From Gorillibacterium massiliense (lineage in GTDB: Bacteria; Bacillota; Bacilli; Paenibacillales; NBRC-103111), in assembly GCF_000455485.1 (NCBI RefSeq), contig NZ_CBQR020000173.1, positions 1 to 47,151 on the forward strand: a stretch of 47,151 bases of DNA. Direction: 5' to 3'. Each line of letters starts with the position of its first letter. The first letter of the stretch is position 1. Below are positions 1 to 8,068 of the stretch, piece by piece. Both the position numbers and the translations under genes were made by a program. Under the pieces are notes generated by a model. That model saw only the letters and a program-made list of their open reading frames with translations, had not been told where the DNA came from and did no database searches.

Positions 1-184
1 AGTACAAAGCGATAGCTAAAAGCGCGTAGATCGCCAGAGAAGAGATCAGCAGGATCGTGTCTCCGCTTGACGCTCTTTGTTCTGGAGCGAGTCCGGCTAA
101 CTGGGCGGGCAAGCTATTATAGACGGATATAAATGAGAGTGCCAAAGTAGCGATGGCAAAAATTATGCCCCGGGTGAACCAGGC
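1..184 (-). pseudogene. Out-of-frame continuation of the membrane protein, cut by the window edge
   Basis: Read from the A7 run at 185-191 in the alternative frame, the minus strand stays open to base 1 (61 codons). It begins KAWFTRGIIFAIATLALSF and later has ILLISSLAIYALLAIALY, two clear membrane helices separated by a short hydrophilic loop. Adding one A to the run, or a -1 slip on it, fuses this to the frame that ends at 163. Either the gene carries a real frameshift, the sequence lost one A, or slippage at the run makes the full protein. The C-terminal remainder is outside the window. Confidence 0.6.
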
Positions 185-984
185 TTTTTTTCGTTTACGA
201 TAACAAAGATGAGTGCGACGAGACCGAGGATGCCGGTGAGCACAACGCTTGCGAGAGACATGATCGCGGCACTGCGTTCTTGGCCGCTCATCCACGTCTT
301 AAACGATTGCGGGGTTTCAAAATAAGGCAGCAGCGTTGTAGTTTTACCGTTTACCACCGCGACTTTCAAGCTCAGAACCGCGCCTTCAATCCGCTGGCTA
401 TGACTGATGAACCGCGATTCCGAGCCAGTCACTTGACCTAATATGTTTTTGTTTTCGACCCATTCATATGTAAAATCGTTGGGGTTGTATCCGGCTCTGG
501 TGAGGGCTTTCTCTCCCTCCAGGCGGATTTCATCGTCCGTACCAGCACCTGTTGTGATGACACCGGATGCGGTCGTTTCTTCCCAGCCGATCACCTCAGC
601 GGATTCCGTTGCGACGCGAACGAACATTTTATGGTCCGACCCGTTCTCGGGGCGTAATTCCACTTCCCAGAAGGTGCGGGGATACTTGTTTCCGAAAGTG
701 TCGTTATACGTTTTATCGAGGTTGTTTTTGCCGATAAAGGTATTCATGTTCCGGTCCGCATTGAGGATCGTACGGGATAGCTTGGGCTCTGCAGACGCAA
801 AATAGGCCTTATACCAATTAAGCGCCGCGGATTCAGCAGCTTCACGGCTTATTTTCGGCTTGGTTTCCGCGTTGTCCATATCGGTTTCACCTTTAGACAA
901 GTACCATTGATTGACGCCAAAATAAAGCACAACTCCAATTATAGCTAATACGAATAGTGGAACATTCAACTTGACACGAAACAA
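163..984 (-). CDS. Membrane protein, N-terminal part of a frameshifted gene
   Basis: 273 residues on the minus strand from a TTG codon at 984, preceded by a GGGGGAG ribosome binding site 7 bases upstream. There is an N-terminal membrane segment (about residues 7-26), a long extracytoplasmic domain (about 30-230) and a second membrane segment near 237-263, after which the frame ends at PGSPGA. The reading continues one frame over from an A7 run (185-191), where the downstream sequence again encodes hydrophobic helices. The open frame is therefore probably the front part of a longer polytopic protein. I do not recognise the family for certain. A large exodomain followed by several helices resembles CPBP/CAAX-type intramembrane proteases of Bacillota, but the diagnostic helices lie outside the window. 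Transcribed divergently from ktrB. Confidence 0.6.
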   Translation of the reverse strand: MFRVKLNVPLFVLAIIGVVLYFGVNQWYLSKGETDMDNAETKPKISREAAESAALNWYKAYFASAEPKLSRTILNADRNMNTFIGKNNLDKTYNDTFGNKYPRTFWEVELRPENGSDHKMFVRVATESAEVIGWEETTASGVITTGAGTDDEIRLEGEKALTRAGYNPNDFTYEWVENKNILGQVTGSESRFISHSQRIEGAVLSLKVAVVNGKTTTLLPYFETPQSFKTWMSGQERSAAIMSLASVVLTGILGLVALIFVIVNEKKPGSPGA

Positions 985-1177
985 GAATGGTCTCCCCCTT
1001 ATTCACTGTCCCTCATCTATAAGAACGGCGTCAGCCGATTATCCTTGTCTATTATAACCTTTTGCGTCAACGTGAGTCTAATACAGCTAAAACAGTAAAA
1101 AGTTGGCGCTTCATCGGCTTTTTCACAGCTAATTCGGAAATATCGCCAAAAATGGCGAAAATTCAATGAAAGTCATT

Positions 1178-1207
1178 TTGTAAGCCGAGGGAAATGCGTA
1201 CTATAAT
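1178..1207 (+). promoter_or_regulatory. Candidate sigma-A promoter of the ktrB-ktrA operon
   Basis: A perfect -10 TATAAT (1202-1207) lies 18 bases after a -35-like TTGTAA (1178-1183), about 70 bases ahead of the ktrB start. A short palindrome CGCCA-AAAA-TGGCG at 1144-1157 lies just upstream and could be an operator. I saw no convincing ydaO-type c-di-AMP riboswitch in the 290-base gap. Confidence 0.5.
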
Positions 1208-1277
1208 CAAATGATGTTTATCTTTGATGAGGTTTTAAATCATTTTCCGGCGGTTCGCCTATAAGGAGAGACTGGAC

Positions 1278-2627
1278 TTGCTAGCAAAATTATTTACTCA
1301 TTTAAAGCCACCGCAAATTTTAGTGCTTGGCTTCGCCGGCATTATTTTGTTGGGAGGCTTTTTGCTTACCCTGCCCATGTCTTCGGCTACCGGAAATCAC
1401 ACTCCGTTCATCGATGCGCTTTTTACGGCTACTACTTCCACATGTGTGACAGGGCTTGTTACCGTGGATACCGGGACGCATTGGTCCGAGTTGGGACATG
1501 TTATCATTTTGCTCCTTATTCAGGTAGGCGGTCTTGGATTCATGACCATGGCTACGCTGATCGCGATGGTATTTCGTAAACGAATCTCCTTAAGAGAACG
1601 TCTTGTCCTTCAGGAAGCGTTAAATCAGAACTCCATGGAGGGCATCGTCAGGCTGATCCGCAAAGTTTTCATTTACGCCATAAGCATTGAAGCCGCAGGC
1701 GCCTTGCTCTTGGCTATTCGCTTTTCTTATGATATGCCGCTGGGTCAAGCGATATGGTTCGGAATTTTTCACGGGGTATCCATGTTCAACAATGCGGGCA
1801 TCGATTTGTTCGGGATGAAGACCGGTCCCTTCAGCAGTCTCACATCTTACGTGTCGGACCCCTTGGTGAATATCGTGGTTATGCTTCTGATTATTCTCGG
1901 CGGCATTGGCTTTATTGTCATATCCGACGTGATTGAATATCCCAAGCGAAGAAAACTGTCGCTGCATACCAAGGTCGTTCTAACGGCGACGACGTTTCTC
2001 ATTGTTTTCGGGGCCCTCGTCATTTTTATCTTCGAATTCAATAACGAAAGAACATTGCAGCCCCTGAGCCCTGGCGGAAAAATTCTCGCAGCCTTCTTTC
2101 AATCGGTTACGCCGCGAACGGCTGGAGCGAATACCATCGATTTGGGCGGCATGCGGCAGGCTTCGCAATTTTTTACCGTCATTCTCATGTTTATTGGAGC
2201 ATCGCCTGGCTCAACGGGGGGCGGGATTAAAACGACCACTTTCACGATTATCGTCGGTGCGATGGTTGCCATGATCCGCGGCAAGGAAGATATTGTGCTA
2301 TTCCGCAATCGGCTGGCGAAAGACCGGATCAACAAAGCCATTACTCTCACGTTTTTGGCGCTGTTCCTTGTCCTTGGGGTCTCGATGGTGCTCTCAACAA
2401 CGGAAGACCGGCAATTCCTTGCTATTCTTTATGAAGTCACCTCCGCTTTTGGCACCGTCGGCTTGACGATGGGGATTACTCCCTCGCTCACGATGGTCGG
2501 TAAGATCATGATTATTGTAATGATGTTTATCGGGCGGCTCGGTCCGTTGACATTGGCTTATGCGCTGCAGCCAAAACCGGAAAAAGAATTGTTCCGCTAT
2601 CCCGAAGGGAAAATCACCATCGGATAA
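1278..2627 (+). CDS. ktrB: KtrB-type potassium transporter subunit
   Basis: 449-residue integral membrane protein of the TrkH/KtrB superfamily, the ion-conducting subunit of a K+ (probably Na+-coupled) uptake system in the cytoplasmic membrane. The four pore-loop repeats are visible: TCVTGL in the first, MFNNAGIDLF in the second, PRTAGANTIDL in the third and AFGTVGLTMGI in the fourth, each with the conserved selectivity-filter glycine. Length agrees with KtrB/KtrD (about 445-450). The start is a TTG at 1278, 7 bases after AAGGAGAG (1263-1270); the hydrophobic N-terminus begins directly after it. ktrA follows after 21 bases, so the two form an operon encoding the complete transporter. Confidence 0.95.
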   Translation: MLAKLFTHLKPPQILVLGFAGIILLGGFLLTLPMSSATGNHTPFIDALFTATTSTCVTGLVTVDTGTHWSELGHVIILLLIQVGGLGFMTMATLIAMVFRKRISLRERLVLQEALNQNSMEGIVRLIRKVFIYAISIEAAGALLLAIRFSYDMPLGQAIWFGIFHGVSMFNNAGIDLFGMKTGPFSSLTSYVSDPLVNIVVMLLIILGGIGFIVISDVIEYPKRRKLSLHTKVVLTATTFLIVFGALVIFIFEFNNERTLQPLSPGGKILAAFFQSVTPRTAGANTIDLGGMRQASQFFTVILMFIGASPGSTGGGIKTTTFTIIVGAMVAMIRGKEDIVLFRNRLAKDRINKAITLTFLALFLVLGVSMVLSTTEDRQFLAILYEVTSAFGTVGLTMGITPSLTMVGKIMIIVMMFIGRLGPLTLAYALQPKPEKELFRYPEGKITIG

Positions 2628-2648
2628 CAAAAAGGAGATTAAGGTTCC

Positions 2649-3317
2649 ATGAAGAAAAATAGCTTTGTCATTATTGGTTTGGGAAGATTCGGAGCGAGCC
2701 TTGCCCGGGAGCTGCACAGCCTTGGCTTCGACGTATTGGGCATCGACAAAAGTGAAGAGCGCATCAGTGAGATGAGCGAGTATTTGACCCATGCGGTTGT
2801 GGCCGATTCCATCGATGAGGAGGCACTCCGCTCCATCGGTGTCCGTAATTTCGACTGCGCTGTTGTGGCTATTGGCGATGATATTCAAGCTAGTATCATG
2901 ACAACGATTTTGCTAAAAGATATGGGAATCAAGAAGATCGTAGCGAAAGCTTTAACCAAACTACACGGCAAAGTACTGGAGAAAATCGGCGTCGACCGCA
3001 TCGTGTTCCCGGAACGGGATATGGGCATCCGCGTCGCTCATCAGCTAAGTACGCCGAATCTGCTTGATTATATCGAGTTATCCAAGGAATATACGATCGC
3101 AGAGCTTAGCGCTTCCGCAAAAATTAACGGGTATACGCTGCGCCAATTGGATACCCGCGCCCGCTTTGGCTGCATCGTCGTCGCTATCATCAATCGCAAA
3201 GCCGGTCGAGTAAACATCGCTCCTGCGGCTGAGGATCAGGTAGAGGAAAGCGATGTTTTGGTGGTCATCGGCACAAACCAGCAAATCGACCGGTTCGAAA
3301 GTGCTTTGAACGCGTAA
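2649..3317 (+). CDS. ktrA: KtrA-type regulatory subunit of potassium uptake (RCK domain)
   Basis: 222-residue cytoplasmic protein. The N-terminal RCK_N (TrkA-N) Rossmann domain carries GLGRFG (residues 10-15) and an acidic residue at the end of the second strand (GID, D33) for nucleotide binding. The C-terminal RCK_C domain (about 135-220) is the part that binds c-di-AMP in characterised KtrA proteins. KtrA forms an octameric ring that gates KtrB in response to ATP/ADP. Start ATG with AAGGAGATTAAGG upstream. Length matches B. subtilis KtrA (222). The adjacent ktrB and downstream cation/proton antiporter suggest a K+/pH homeostasis operon. Confidence 0.95.
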   Translation: MKKNSFVIIGLGRFGASLARELHSLGFDVLGIDKSEERISEMSEYLTHAVVADSIDEEALRSIGVRNFDCAVVAIGDDIQASIMTTILLKDMGIKKIVAKALTKLHGKVLEKIGVDRIVFPERDMGIRVAHQLSTPNLLDYIELSKEYTIAELSASAKINGYTLRQLDTRARFGCIVVAIINRKAGRVNIAPAAEDQVEESDVLVVIGTNQQIDRFESALNA

Positions 3318-3346
3318 CGCTGTCAGCACAAAGATAGGAGACGGGA

Positions 3347-4588
3347 ATGAGCGCAACGACTGAAACGATTCATCACCTGCTGTTTTTAATTATCATCATC
3401 TGCGGGCTTGGTATGGTGTCCGGTAAGCTGGCATCCGTGTTGAAGCTTCCCGATGTGGCTTTTTTTCTCTTCGCCGGCATGATCGCAGGACGCGGGCTGC
3501 ATTTGATCGATGTAGAGAGCGGCAGCTTGCTGAACCAGTTGATCCTGACCGGCGGCTCCGTGCTGATCCTTTTTGACGGCGGGCGCAATATTGGGCTTGG
3601 AGGCTTAAAAAAAGTCTGGTTGACGATCACGCTTTTAAGCGTACCTGGAGTGCTGATCAGCTGCGCGGTGACTGCGCTGGCCGCTCATTATTTTCTCGGG
3701 CTGGACTGGCTGTATGCACTTCTCATGGGTGGAGTTATCGCTTCGACCGACCCGGCAACCTTGATTCCCGTCTTCAAACAGGTGAAAATCCGTCCGAAGG
3801 TGAGAGAGACGGTTGAAAGCGAGTCTGCCTTTAATGATGCTACAGGCTCTATCGTAACCTTTTCAATCTTGGCCATGATAACCGGATCTTCCGGCGGGGG
3901 CTTTGGCGGGGATGTGCTTGAATTTCTGCGGATGGCCCTGGGAGGAATCGCCATTGGCATGGCGGTGGGTCTTATTGCCTCCTATCTTGTGGCGCATATC
4001 CATATCGGTTTTTTGCGGGAGTATACGACCATCGCGATGGTGATCACCGCTTTAGCTGCTTATTTGCTGGGAGACACGCTGAAAGTCAGCGGGTTTATGG
4101 CAACCTTTGTCGCCGGATTAATCTGGGGCAACGCCAAGCTTTTCAAGCTGGATATGAAAGAACGCAGCACGGAAATGTCGCACTTCTCGGAAAATATAAC
4201 CGTTATCATGCGGATGTTGATTTTTATCCTGCTGGGCAGTCAAGTCAATTTCGGCGTGATCATTGACTACTTCTGGCCAAGCTTGGGCGTCATCGCCGTG
4301 TTCATGCTGCTGGGGAGGCCGCTTACGGTGCTGGCATGCGCTTTGCCGGATCGGCGCGCTAAGTGGGAGCGGAATGAGATTCTCTTTATGTTTTGGGTGA
4401 GGGAGACAGGGGTGATCCCCGCTGCTCTTGCCGGCATGATCGCAGGTCTCGGCATCGACCATGCCGATGTGATCTCCTCCGTCACGTTTATGGCGGTGCT
4501 GGTGACGATTCTATTCCAGGCCAGCACTACCGGCTTCGTCGCCCGCAAGCTGGGGCTTGAAGTCGGCAGCGTGAGTGAGCGGGAGTGA
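3347..4588 (+). CDS. CPA-type cation/proton antiporter (NhaP-like)
   Basis: 413 residues with about 12 hydrophobic helices and no cytoplasmic regulatory tail. It has the Na+/H+ exchanger fold signatures STDPATLIPVF (about residues 131-141) and ESAFNDATG (about 158-166), the latter holding the acidic pair region of the transport site. It exchanges a monovalent cation (Na+ or K+) for protons across the cytoplasmic membrane. It lies 29 bases after ktrA with its own GATAGGAGACGGG site, so it is probably the third gene of the operon. This points to K+/H+ or Na+/H+ balancing of KtrAB uptake; which ion it carries cannot be read from the sequence. Confidence 0.85.
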   Translation: MSATTETIHHLLFLIIIICGLGMVSGKLASVLKLPDVAFFLFAGMIAGRGLHLIDVESGSLLNQLILTGGSVLILFDGGRNIGLGGLKKVWLTITLLSVPGVLISCAVTALAAHYFLGLDWLYALLMGGVIASTDPATLIPVFKQVKIRPKVRETVESESAFNDATGSIVTFSILAMITGSSGGGFGGDVLEFLRMALGGIAIGMAVGLIASYLVAHIHIGFLREYTTIAMVITALAAYLLGDTLKVSGFMATFVAGLIWGNAKLFKLDMKERSTEMSHFSENITVIMRMLIFILLGSQVNFGVIIDYFWPSLGVIAVFMLLGRPLTVLACALPDRRAKWERNEILFMFWVRETGVIPAALAGMIAGLGIDHADVISSVTFMAVLVTILFQASTTGFVARKLGLEVGSVSERE

Positions 4589-4610
4589 AGTCGGTGCGCT
4601 ACGTGAAATT

Positions 4611-4626
4611 CCTGCAAAAATGCAGG
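4611..4626 (+). repeat. Small hairpin related to the following terminator
   Basis: CCTGCA-AAAA-TGCAGG, a perfect 6-bp stem 22 bases after the antiporter stop. The same stem sequence recurs in the terminator at 4658-4688. The two CCTGCA/TGCAGG arms could pair within or between the hairpins, giving alternative folds of the 3' end. Confidence 0.5.
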
Positions 4627-4657
4627 CTCTTGCCTTTTCGGATAACAGATGCTTAAT

Positions 4658-4690
4658 AAACCTGCAAATGTGCAGGTTTTTTTGTTTTTG
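4658..4690 (+). terminator. Rho-independent terminator of the ktrB-ktrA-antiporter operon
   Basis: AAACCTGCA - AATG - TGCAGGTTT, a 9-bp perfect stem with a 4-base loop, followed by a T-rich tract (TTTTTGTTTTT). It ends plus-strand transcription about 70 bases after the antiporter. Confidence 0.9.
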
Positions 4691-4831
4691 CTAGCCGGAA
4701 GTCGGAATTACGGTTGGAAAGCCTACGCCTTCTCTTGTGCAGGCTTTTGTTGTAAACGGAGGCGGATTGACAGAAATTCCTTGCGAAAATCCCCTGGTTT
4801 AAGCGTTACTTAGGAAATCGTTGGTGAAAAG

Positions 4832-4860
4832 GGAACCTTTTTTGCATGATCGGTGTCTAA
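4832..4860 (+). promoter_or_regulatory. ECF sigma factor promoter (probable autoregulation)
   Basis: GGAACC (4832-4837) and GTCTAA (4855-4860) are separated by 17 bases. This matches the GGAAC ... GTCTAA promoter class of ECF sigma factors and sits directly before an ECF sigma gene. Transcription would begin near 4866-4868, only a few bases before the GTG at 4870, which argues for translation from the TTG at 4879. The sigma factor probably drives its own operon from here. Confidence 0.75.
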
Positions 4861-4878
4861 TCCGTTGAGGTGAGCCGT

Positions 4879-5424
4879 TTGGACGAGGAGTTTTTACCGC
4901 ATATCGCCAGTTTGGATTCTATGACGTTCCGCCAGTTGATGACGAAGTATGGCCCTGACGTATGGAACTATGCCTATATGCTGACCCGCAGCAGGGAACT
5001 GGCGGACGATATATCCCAAGACGTTTTTATAAAAGTCTATAAAAAGATCTCGACCTTTCGCGGCGATTGCACCTTTCGCACATGGTTATTCGCCATCACT
5101 CGGCGTACCGCTTTGAATTACAGACGCATCGCCTTTTTTCGCATGGAGGTCGTTGGACTAGTGAAAAACATTGGAGGCATTTCCCGGTCTGCAGAAAATG
5201 AGGCGTTGGACCGATTGGAGTCGGAGGATTTTTGGAATGAAGTCTTGCGCCTTCCCGTGAAGCTTCGGGAGGTGCTGCTTTTGGAGGGGCGCCATGATAT
5301 GGCGGTCAAAGAGATTGCTGCATTGCTCAATCTTTCGGAAGGGACGGTCAAGTCGCGTCTTCATCGCGCGAGACAAAAATTATCCGTTGCCTTAAAGGAG
5401 GAATCGCCGTATGAACGAGCTTAA
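4879..5424 (+). CDS. ECF-type RNA polymerase sigma factor
   Basis: 181 residues. Region sigma-2 (about residues 15-85) contains the YAYMLTRSRELADDISQDVFIKVYKKISTF helix pair and the TFRTWLFAITRR DNA-melting/-10 segment. Region sigma-4 (about 115-170) ends in the helix-turn-helix VKEIAALLNLSEGTVKSRL. There is no sigma-1 or sigma-3, so it is an extracytoplasmic-function factor. The frame also allows a GTG at 4870, but TTG 4879 is preferred: AGGTGAG (4868-4874) is correctly spaced and the ECF promoter leaves almost no leader for the GTG. The last 14 bases overlap the next gene, the usual arrangement for a sigma factor and its membrane anti-sigma factor. Confidence 0.9.
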   Translation: MDEEFLPHIASLDSMTFRQLMTKYGPDVWNYAYMLTRSRELADDISQDVFIKVYKKISTFRGDCTFRTWLFAITRRTALNYRRIAFFRMEVVGLVKNIGGISRSAENEALDRLESEDFWNEVLRLPVKLREVLLLEGRHDMAVKEIAALLNLSEGTVKSRLHRARQKLSVALKEESPYERA

Positions 5425-6937
5425 ACCGGATTGGTACAACTTGATGAAGACTTCGATCACGAAAAAAGACGGGTTTACTCTCGGAATCATGCAGCGGGTC
5501 GAAGTTCGAACAAGCGGAAAATCCGGAATGCGGAAACGCCTCAAGTATCGGCCGTTAACCCTGTGGTTCGGCTGTGCGACAGCGGCGGTATTGGTGCTGG
5601 CTATCCTTTTTTGGTTAGGTCGAGATTGGAAAATGGAGGGGTGGAGTGGGCTATATTCCCGCGTGCCGGCTGAGGCGGTGACAACAGTTCATCAAACTCC
5701 CGACAAAGTGCAGCAGGAGGAGGCGTATCCCTCTGTCGTTCCTTCAACTGGGCCTGGTGGCACTGACACGCAACGGCCTATGACAACCTTGGCTCCCCCC
5801 GCTCAAGATGGTCTTTTTGGCGTCAAATCAGGGCAATCTTACCGGGTTTCTGAATTTCACATCCTGCAGAATATGCCGATTGAAGCCAATAGCATGCTCA
5901 GTTTTCAGGTATGGCCTGGGGAAACCTATACGATTGGCCGGCTTAGCGGGATTTACGCCGAGCTTCTGGATAACGGGAATTTCGGCTGGCTGCCGGCTTG
6001 GTATTTGACATCGGAAGCGGCAAAAGTAAAAAAGGTAGTACCTTATACGATGCTCGTTCCCAAGACGATCAAGTTGTATCCCTATCCGGGGGCGGTTCTC
6101 TATCCCTATTCCGCTGAGCTGTCGGAGGGAAGGGTTGTTGAAGTACGAGAAATCTATGAAAATTGGTGCAAGATTGCTGTCTTCACCTTTAATGAAGTTG
6201 AGCCGGCTGATTTTTGGGTGCGGAAAAGCGATCTCGCAGAATATGAGCCAGAGCGGGCAAAAGACGGACGCATTAGAAGGGATGCCATCATTTTTGATGA
6301 AAAAGGTGCGAAAATCGAGCATGGAGGATTTCATTCTTCCTACCCTTATGTAATGAAGAGCGGAGAAACAATCATATCGAAACATGGGCAGCTACTTGAA
6401 GTAAGCGGGCTTTACAATACAAAAATGTACGTGAAGCCGGAGGATTTTTTACCCAATCCTTTTGCCGAAGAGGTGGATCCTGCCATAAACGGCGGGCGGT
6501 TGGCCTTGGACCCTCCAACTTCCTCCGGGGAAAAGATTAAGCTGGAGCTGCCCGATGGCTGGCAGTGGAAGAATGAGCAAGCCGTTGAAGATGAGAAGGT
6601 TGCAGATCAGTATGGGATCTATAATTCATATGGCGATCGGCTCGGTACACTACTTCGAACGGCTGAAGCCACATATGATTCGTCGGCCCGGGAAGGCGCC
6701 ACGATCTTGCAGTCGCTTCCTGCGAGTACTACTCTAGGCAAAGGTGATCTGCATGTGATGGAATCGCCGGTTGACCGGGTCTATGCGACGGAGCAGCATC
6801 CGGTGCAGCAAAAGATCTATGCCCGCCTTTCGATGAAAAAGAACAACGAAAGCTGGTACTTGTATCTTCAGCCCCTTCCCGGAGAACAGGTGGCGGATTA
6901 TCTGCCGGTGATCAAAAAGCTGCTTGGCTTGAAGTAG
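5411..6937 (+). CDS. Putative membrane-anchored anti-sigma factor with SH3-like exodomain
   Basis: 508 residues: a short cytoplasmic segment (1-46, basic), one membrane helix (about 48-69), a Thr/Pro/Gln-rich linker, then a large extracytoplasmic region. Residues about 135-280 look like two bacterial SH3-type repeats (for example TYTIGRLSGIYAELLDNGNFGWLPAWYLT). The C-terminal part (about 380-505) is unrecognised and resembles a lipoprotein-like sensor domain. AAAGGAGG (5395-5402) precedes ATG 5411, which overlaps the sigma gene. By position and topology it should sequester the sigma factor and release it on an envelope signal. The cytoplasmic part lacks the HxxxCxxC zinc anti-sigma motif, so the inhibition mode is uncertain. 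Confidence 0.6.
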   Translation: MNELKPDWYNLMKTSITKKDGFTLGIMQRVEVRTSGKSGMRKRLKYRPLTLWFGCATAAVLVLAILFWLGRDWKMEGWSGLYSRVPAEAVTTVHQTPDKVQQEEAYPSVVPSTGPGGTDTQRPMTTLAPPAQDGLFGVKSGQSYRVSEFHILQNMPIEANSMLSFQVWPGETYTIGRLSGIYAELLDNGNFGWLPAWYLTSEAAKVKKVVPYTMLVPKTIKLYPYPGAVLYPYSAELSEGRVVEVREIYENWCKIAVFTFNEVEPADFWVRKSDLAEYEPERAKDGRIRRDAIIFDEKGAKIEHGGFHSSYPYVMKSGETIISKHGQLLEVSGLYNTKMYVKPEDFLPNPFAEEVDPAINGGRLALDPPTSSGEKIKLELPDGWQWKNEQAVEDEKVADQYGIYNSYGDRLGTLLRTAEATYDSSAREGATILQSLPASTTLGKGDLHVMESPVDRVYATEQHPVQQKIYARLSMKKNNESWYLYLQPLPGEQVADYLPVIKKLLGLK

Positions 6938-6950
6938 CCGTCAACCGTAT

Positions 6951-7009
6951 AAAACCCGCAAGACGCTTGTGGAGCCGGACGCTGCCACTTTGCATCTGCG
7001 GGTTTTTTG
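6951..7009 (+). terminator. Terminator of the sigma/anti-sigma operon
   Basis: AAAACCCGCA (6951-6960) pairs with TGCGGGTTTT (6997-7006), with a 36-base internal loop region and a short T tract. It lies 13 bases after the anti-sigma stop and between convergent genes. Confidence 0.75.
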
Positions 7010-7028
7010 TCGTTGGAACGGAATCACT

Positions 7029-7931
7029 TCATCCGTTGTCATGAGTAGAAAAGCATTCTCTCGCCCGGTCCACGAAAGGCTGGATGAAGCCGCTCGAAGC
7101 CGCTTCTTCAGTGAATATGAGGGAAGTGGTGCGCTTCGCTTCTATCAACTCTGGCAGAGGCAGCATTTTTAGTCCGCTTCCTGTCAGCAGTTCCGGCCGG
7201 AGATACGACATGGGAAGCAGAGCGGCCGCCCGGATGGATGGCAAGAGCCGGATGATCACCTCGAAGGAGTCGATCTCCATCTTCACGTCCGGTTCTACGC
7301 TGAAACGATGGAACACTTCGTCCATCAGCACCCGGTACCAGGTTCCCCGGGAAAATAAGATCATCGGAAGCCCGTCCAGATCGGCCATCGACGCGGATGG
7401 CTGCACCAGCAGGGGGTGTGCTTCCGGCAGTACGAGGCAGAGATGATCGTCAAATAGAGGAACGCAGTGGATGCCGGCATGGTCGACCTGGGAAGCGACA
7501 ATGCCGAGGTCCACTTTTTTATCTTTTACCAGGGTGATGATTTCGTGGGTTTTTCCCGTGAGCACCGCAATGTCGGTTTCGGGAAAATGCGCCGTATAGG
7601 AGGTGATCAAATCGGGCAGCGTAGATTGAAGCGTCGTTAAGCTAGCGCCGAGAGTAAATCGGACTGGGGCCAGATGGTCGCGGATACGGCTGATGCCCCT
7701 GATCAGTTCCCGCTCCAAGTCTCTCATTTGGACGGCGTAATCGTAACAAATGCGTCCGGCGCGGGTTAAATTGAGCCGTTTTCCCACCCGCTCAAACAGC
7801 TTGACCCCTAACTCTTCCTCCAGGCTCATGATCTTGCGGGATACGGCCGGCTGAGAAAGATTCAGTTGATTCGCTGCCTGATTGATGCTTTGTTTTTCCA
7901 CAACAATGGCGAAAACGTCCAAGTTTTCCAA
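7029..7931 (-). CDS. LysR-family transcriptional regulator
   Basis: 300 residues. N-terminal winged HTH (about residues 1-60) with the family signature FAIVVEKQSINQAANQLNLSQPAVSRKI, then a periplasmic-binding-like effector domain (about 90-295). The start is TTG at 7931 with only a weak GGGG site. It is transcribed away from sdhCAB, with 214 bases between. LysR proteins commonly control the divergent operon, so succinate dehydrogenase is the natural target, with a small metabolite as inducer; neither target nor ligand is shown by sequence. Direct repeats at 7965-7987 in front of it may be its own binding site. Confidence 0.85.
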   Translation of the reverse strand: MENLDVFAIVVEKQSINQAANQLNLSQPAVSRKIMSLEEELGVKLFERVGKRLNLTRAGRICYDYAVQMRDLERELIRGISRIRDHLAPVRFTLGASLTTLQSTLPDLITSYTAHFPETDIAVLTGKTHEIITLVKDKKVDLGIVASQVDHAGIHCVPLFDDHLCLVLPEAHPLLVQPSASMADLDGLPMILFSRGTWYRVLMDEVFHRFSVEPDVKMEIDSFEVIIRLLPSIRAAALLPMSYLRPELLTGSGLKMLPLPELIEAKRTTSLIFTEEAASSGFIQPFVDRARECFSTHDNG

Positions 7932-7964
7932 GATTACTTCAATCCCCTTATACGTTCTTGTTAT

Positions 7965-7987
7965 TAATTATTATACCTAATTATTAT
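7965..7987. repeat. Tandem direct repeat in front of the LysR gene
   Basis: Two perfect copies of TAATTATTAT (7965-7974 and 7978-7987) separated by three bases, 34-56 bases upstream of the LysR start codon. The position overlaps the expected promoter (several TATAAT-like hexamers on the minus strand). It may be an autoregulatory site or simply AT-rich promoter sequence. Confidence 0.4.
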
Positions 7988-8068
7988 TTCCATTATAAAG
8001 AGAAAAAGAGTACTATGAATTTGATCACTAAGTTTTCGGCCTTTTCGACATCTTTGTGACTTCTGGTA

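Noticed and set aside
985-1277. c-di-AMP (ydaO-type) riboswitch before ktrB
   Set aside because: The gap is short, the promoter lies 70 bases from the start, and no conserved motif of that riboswitch is seen.
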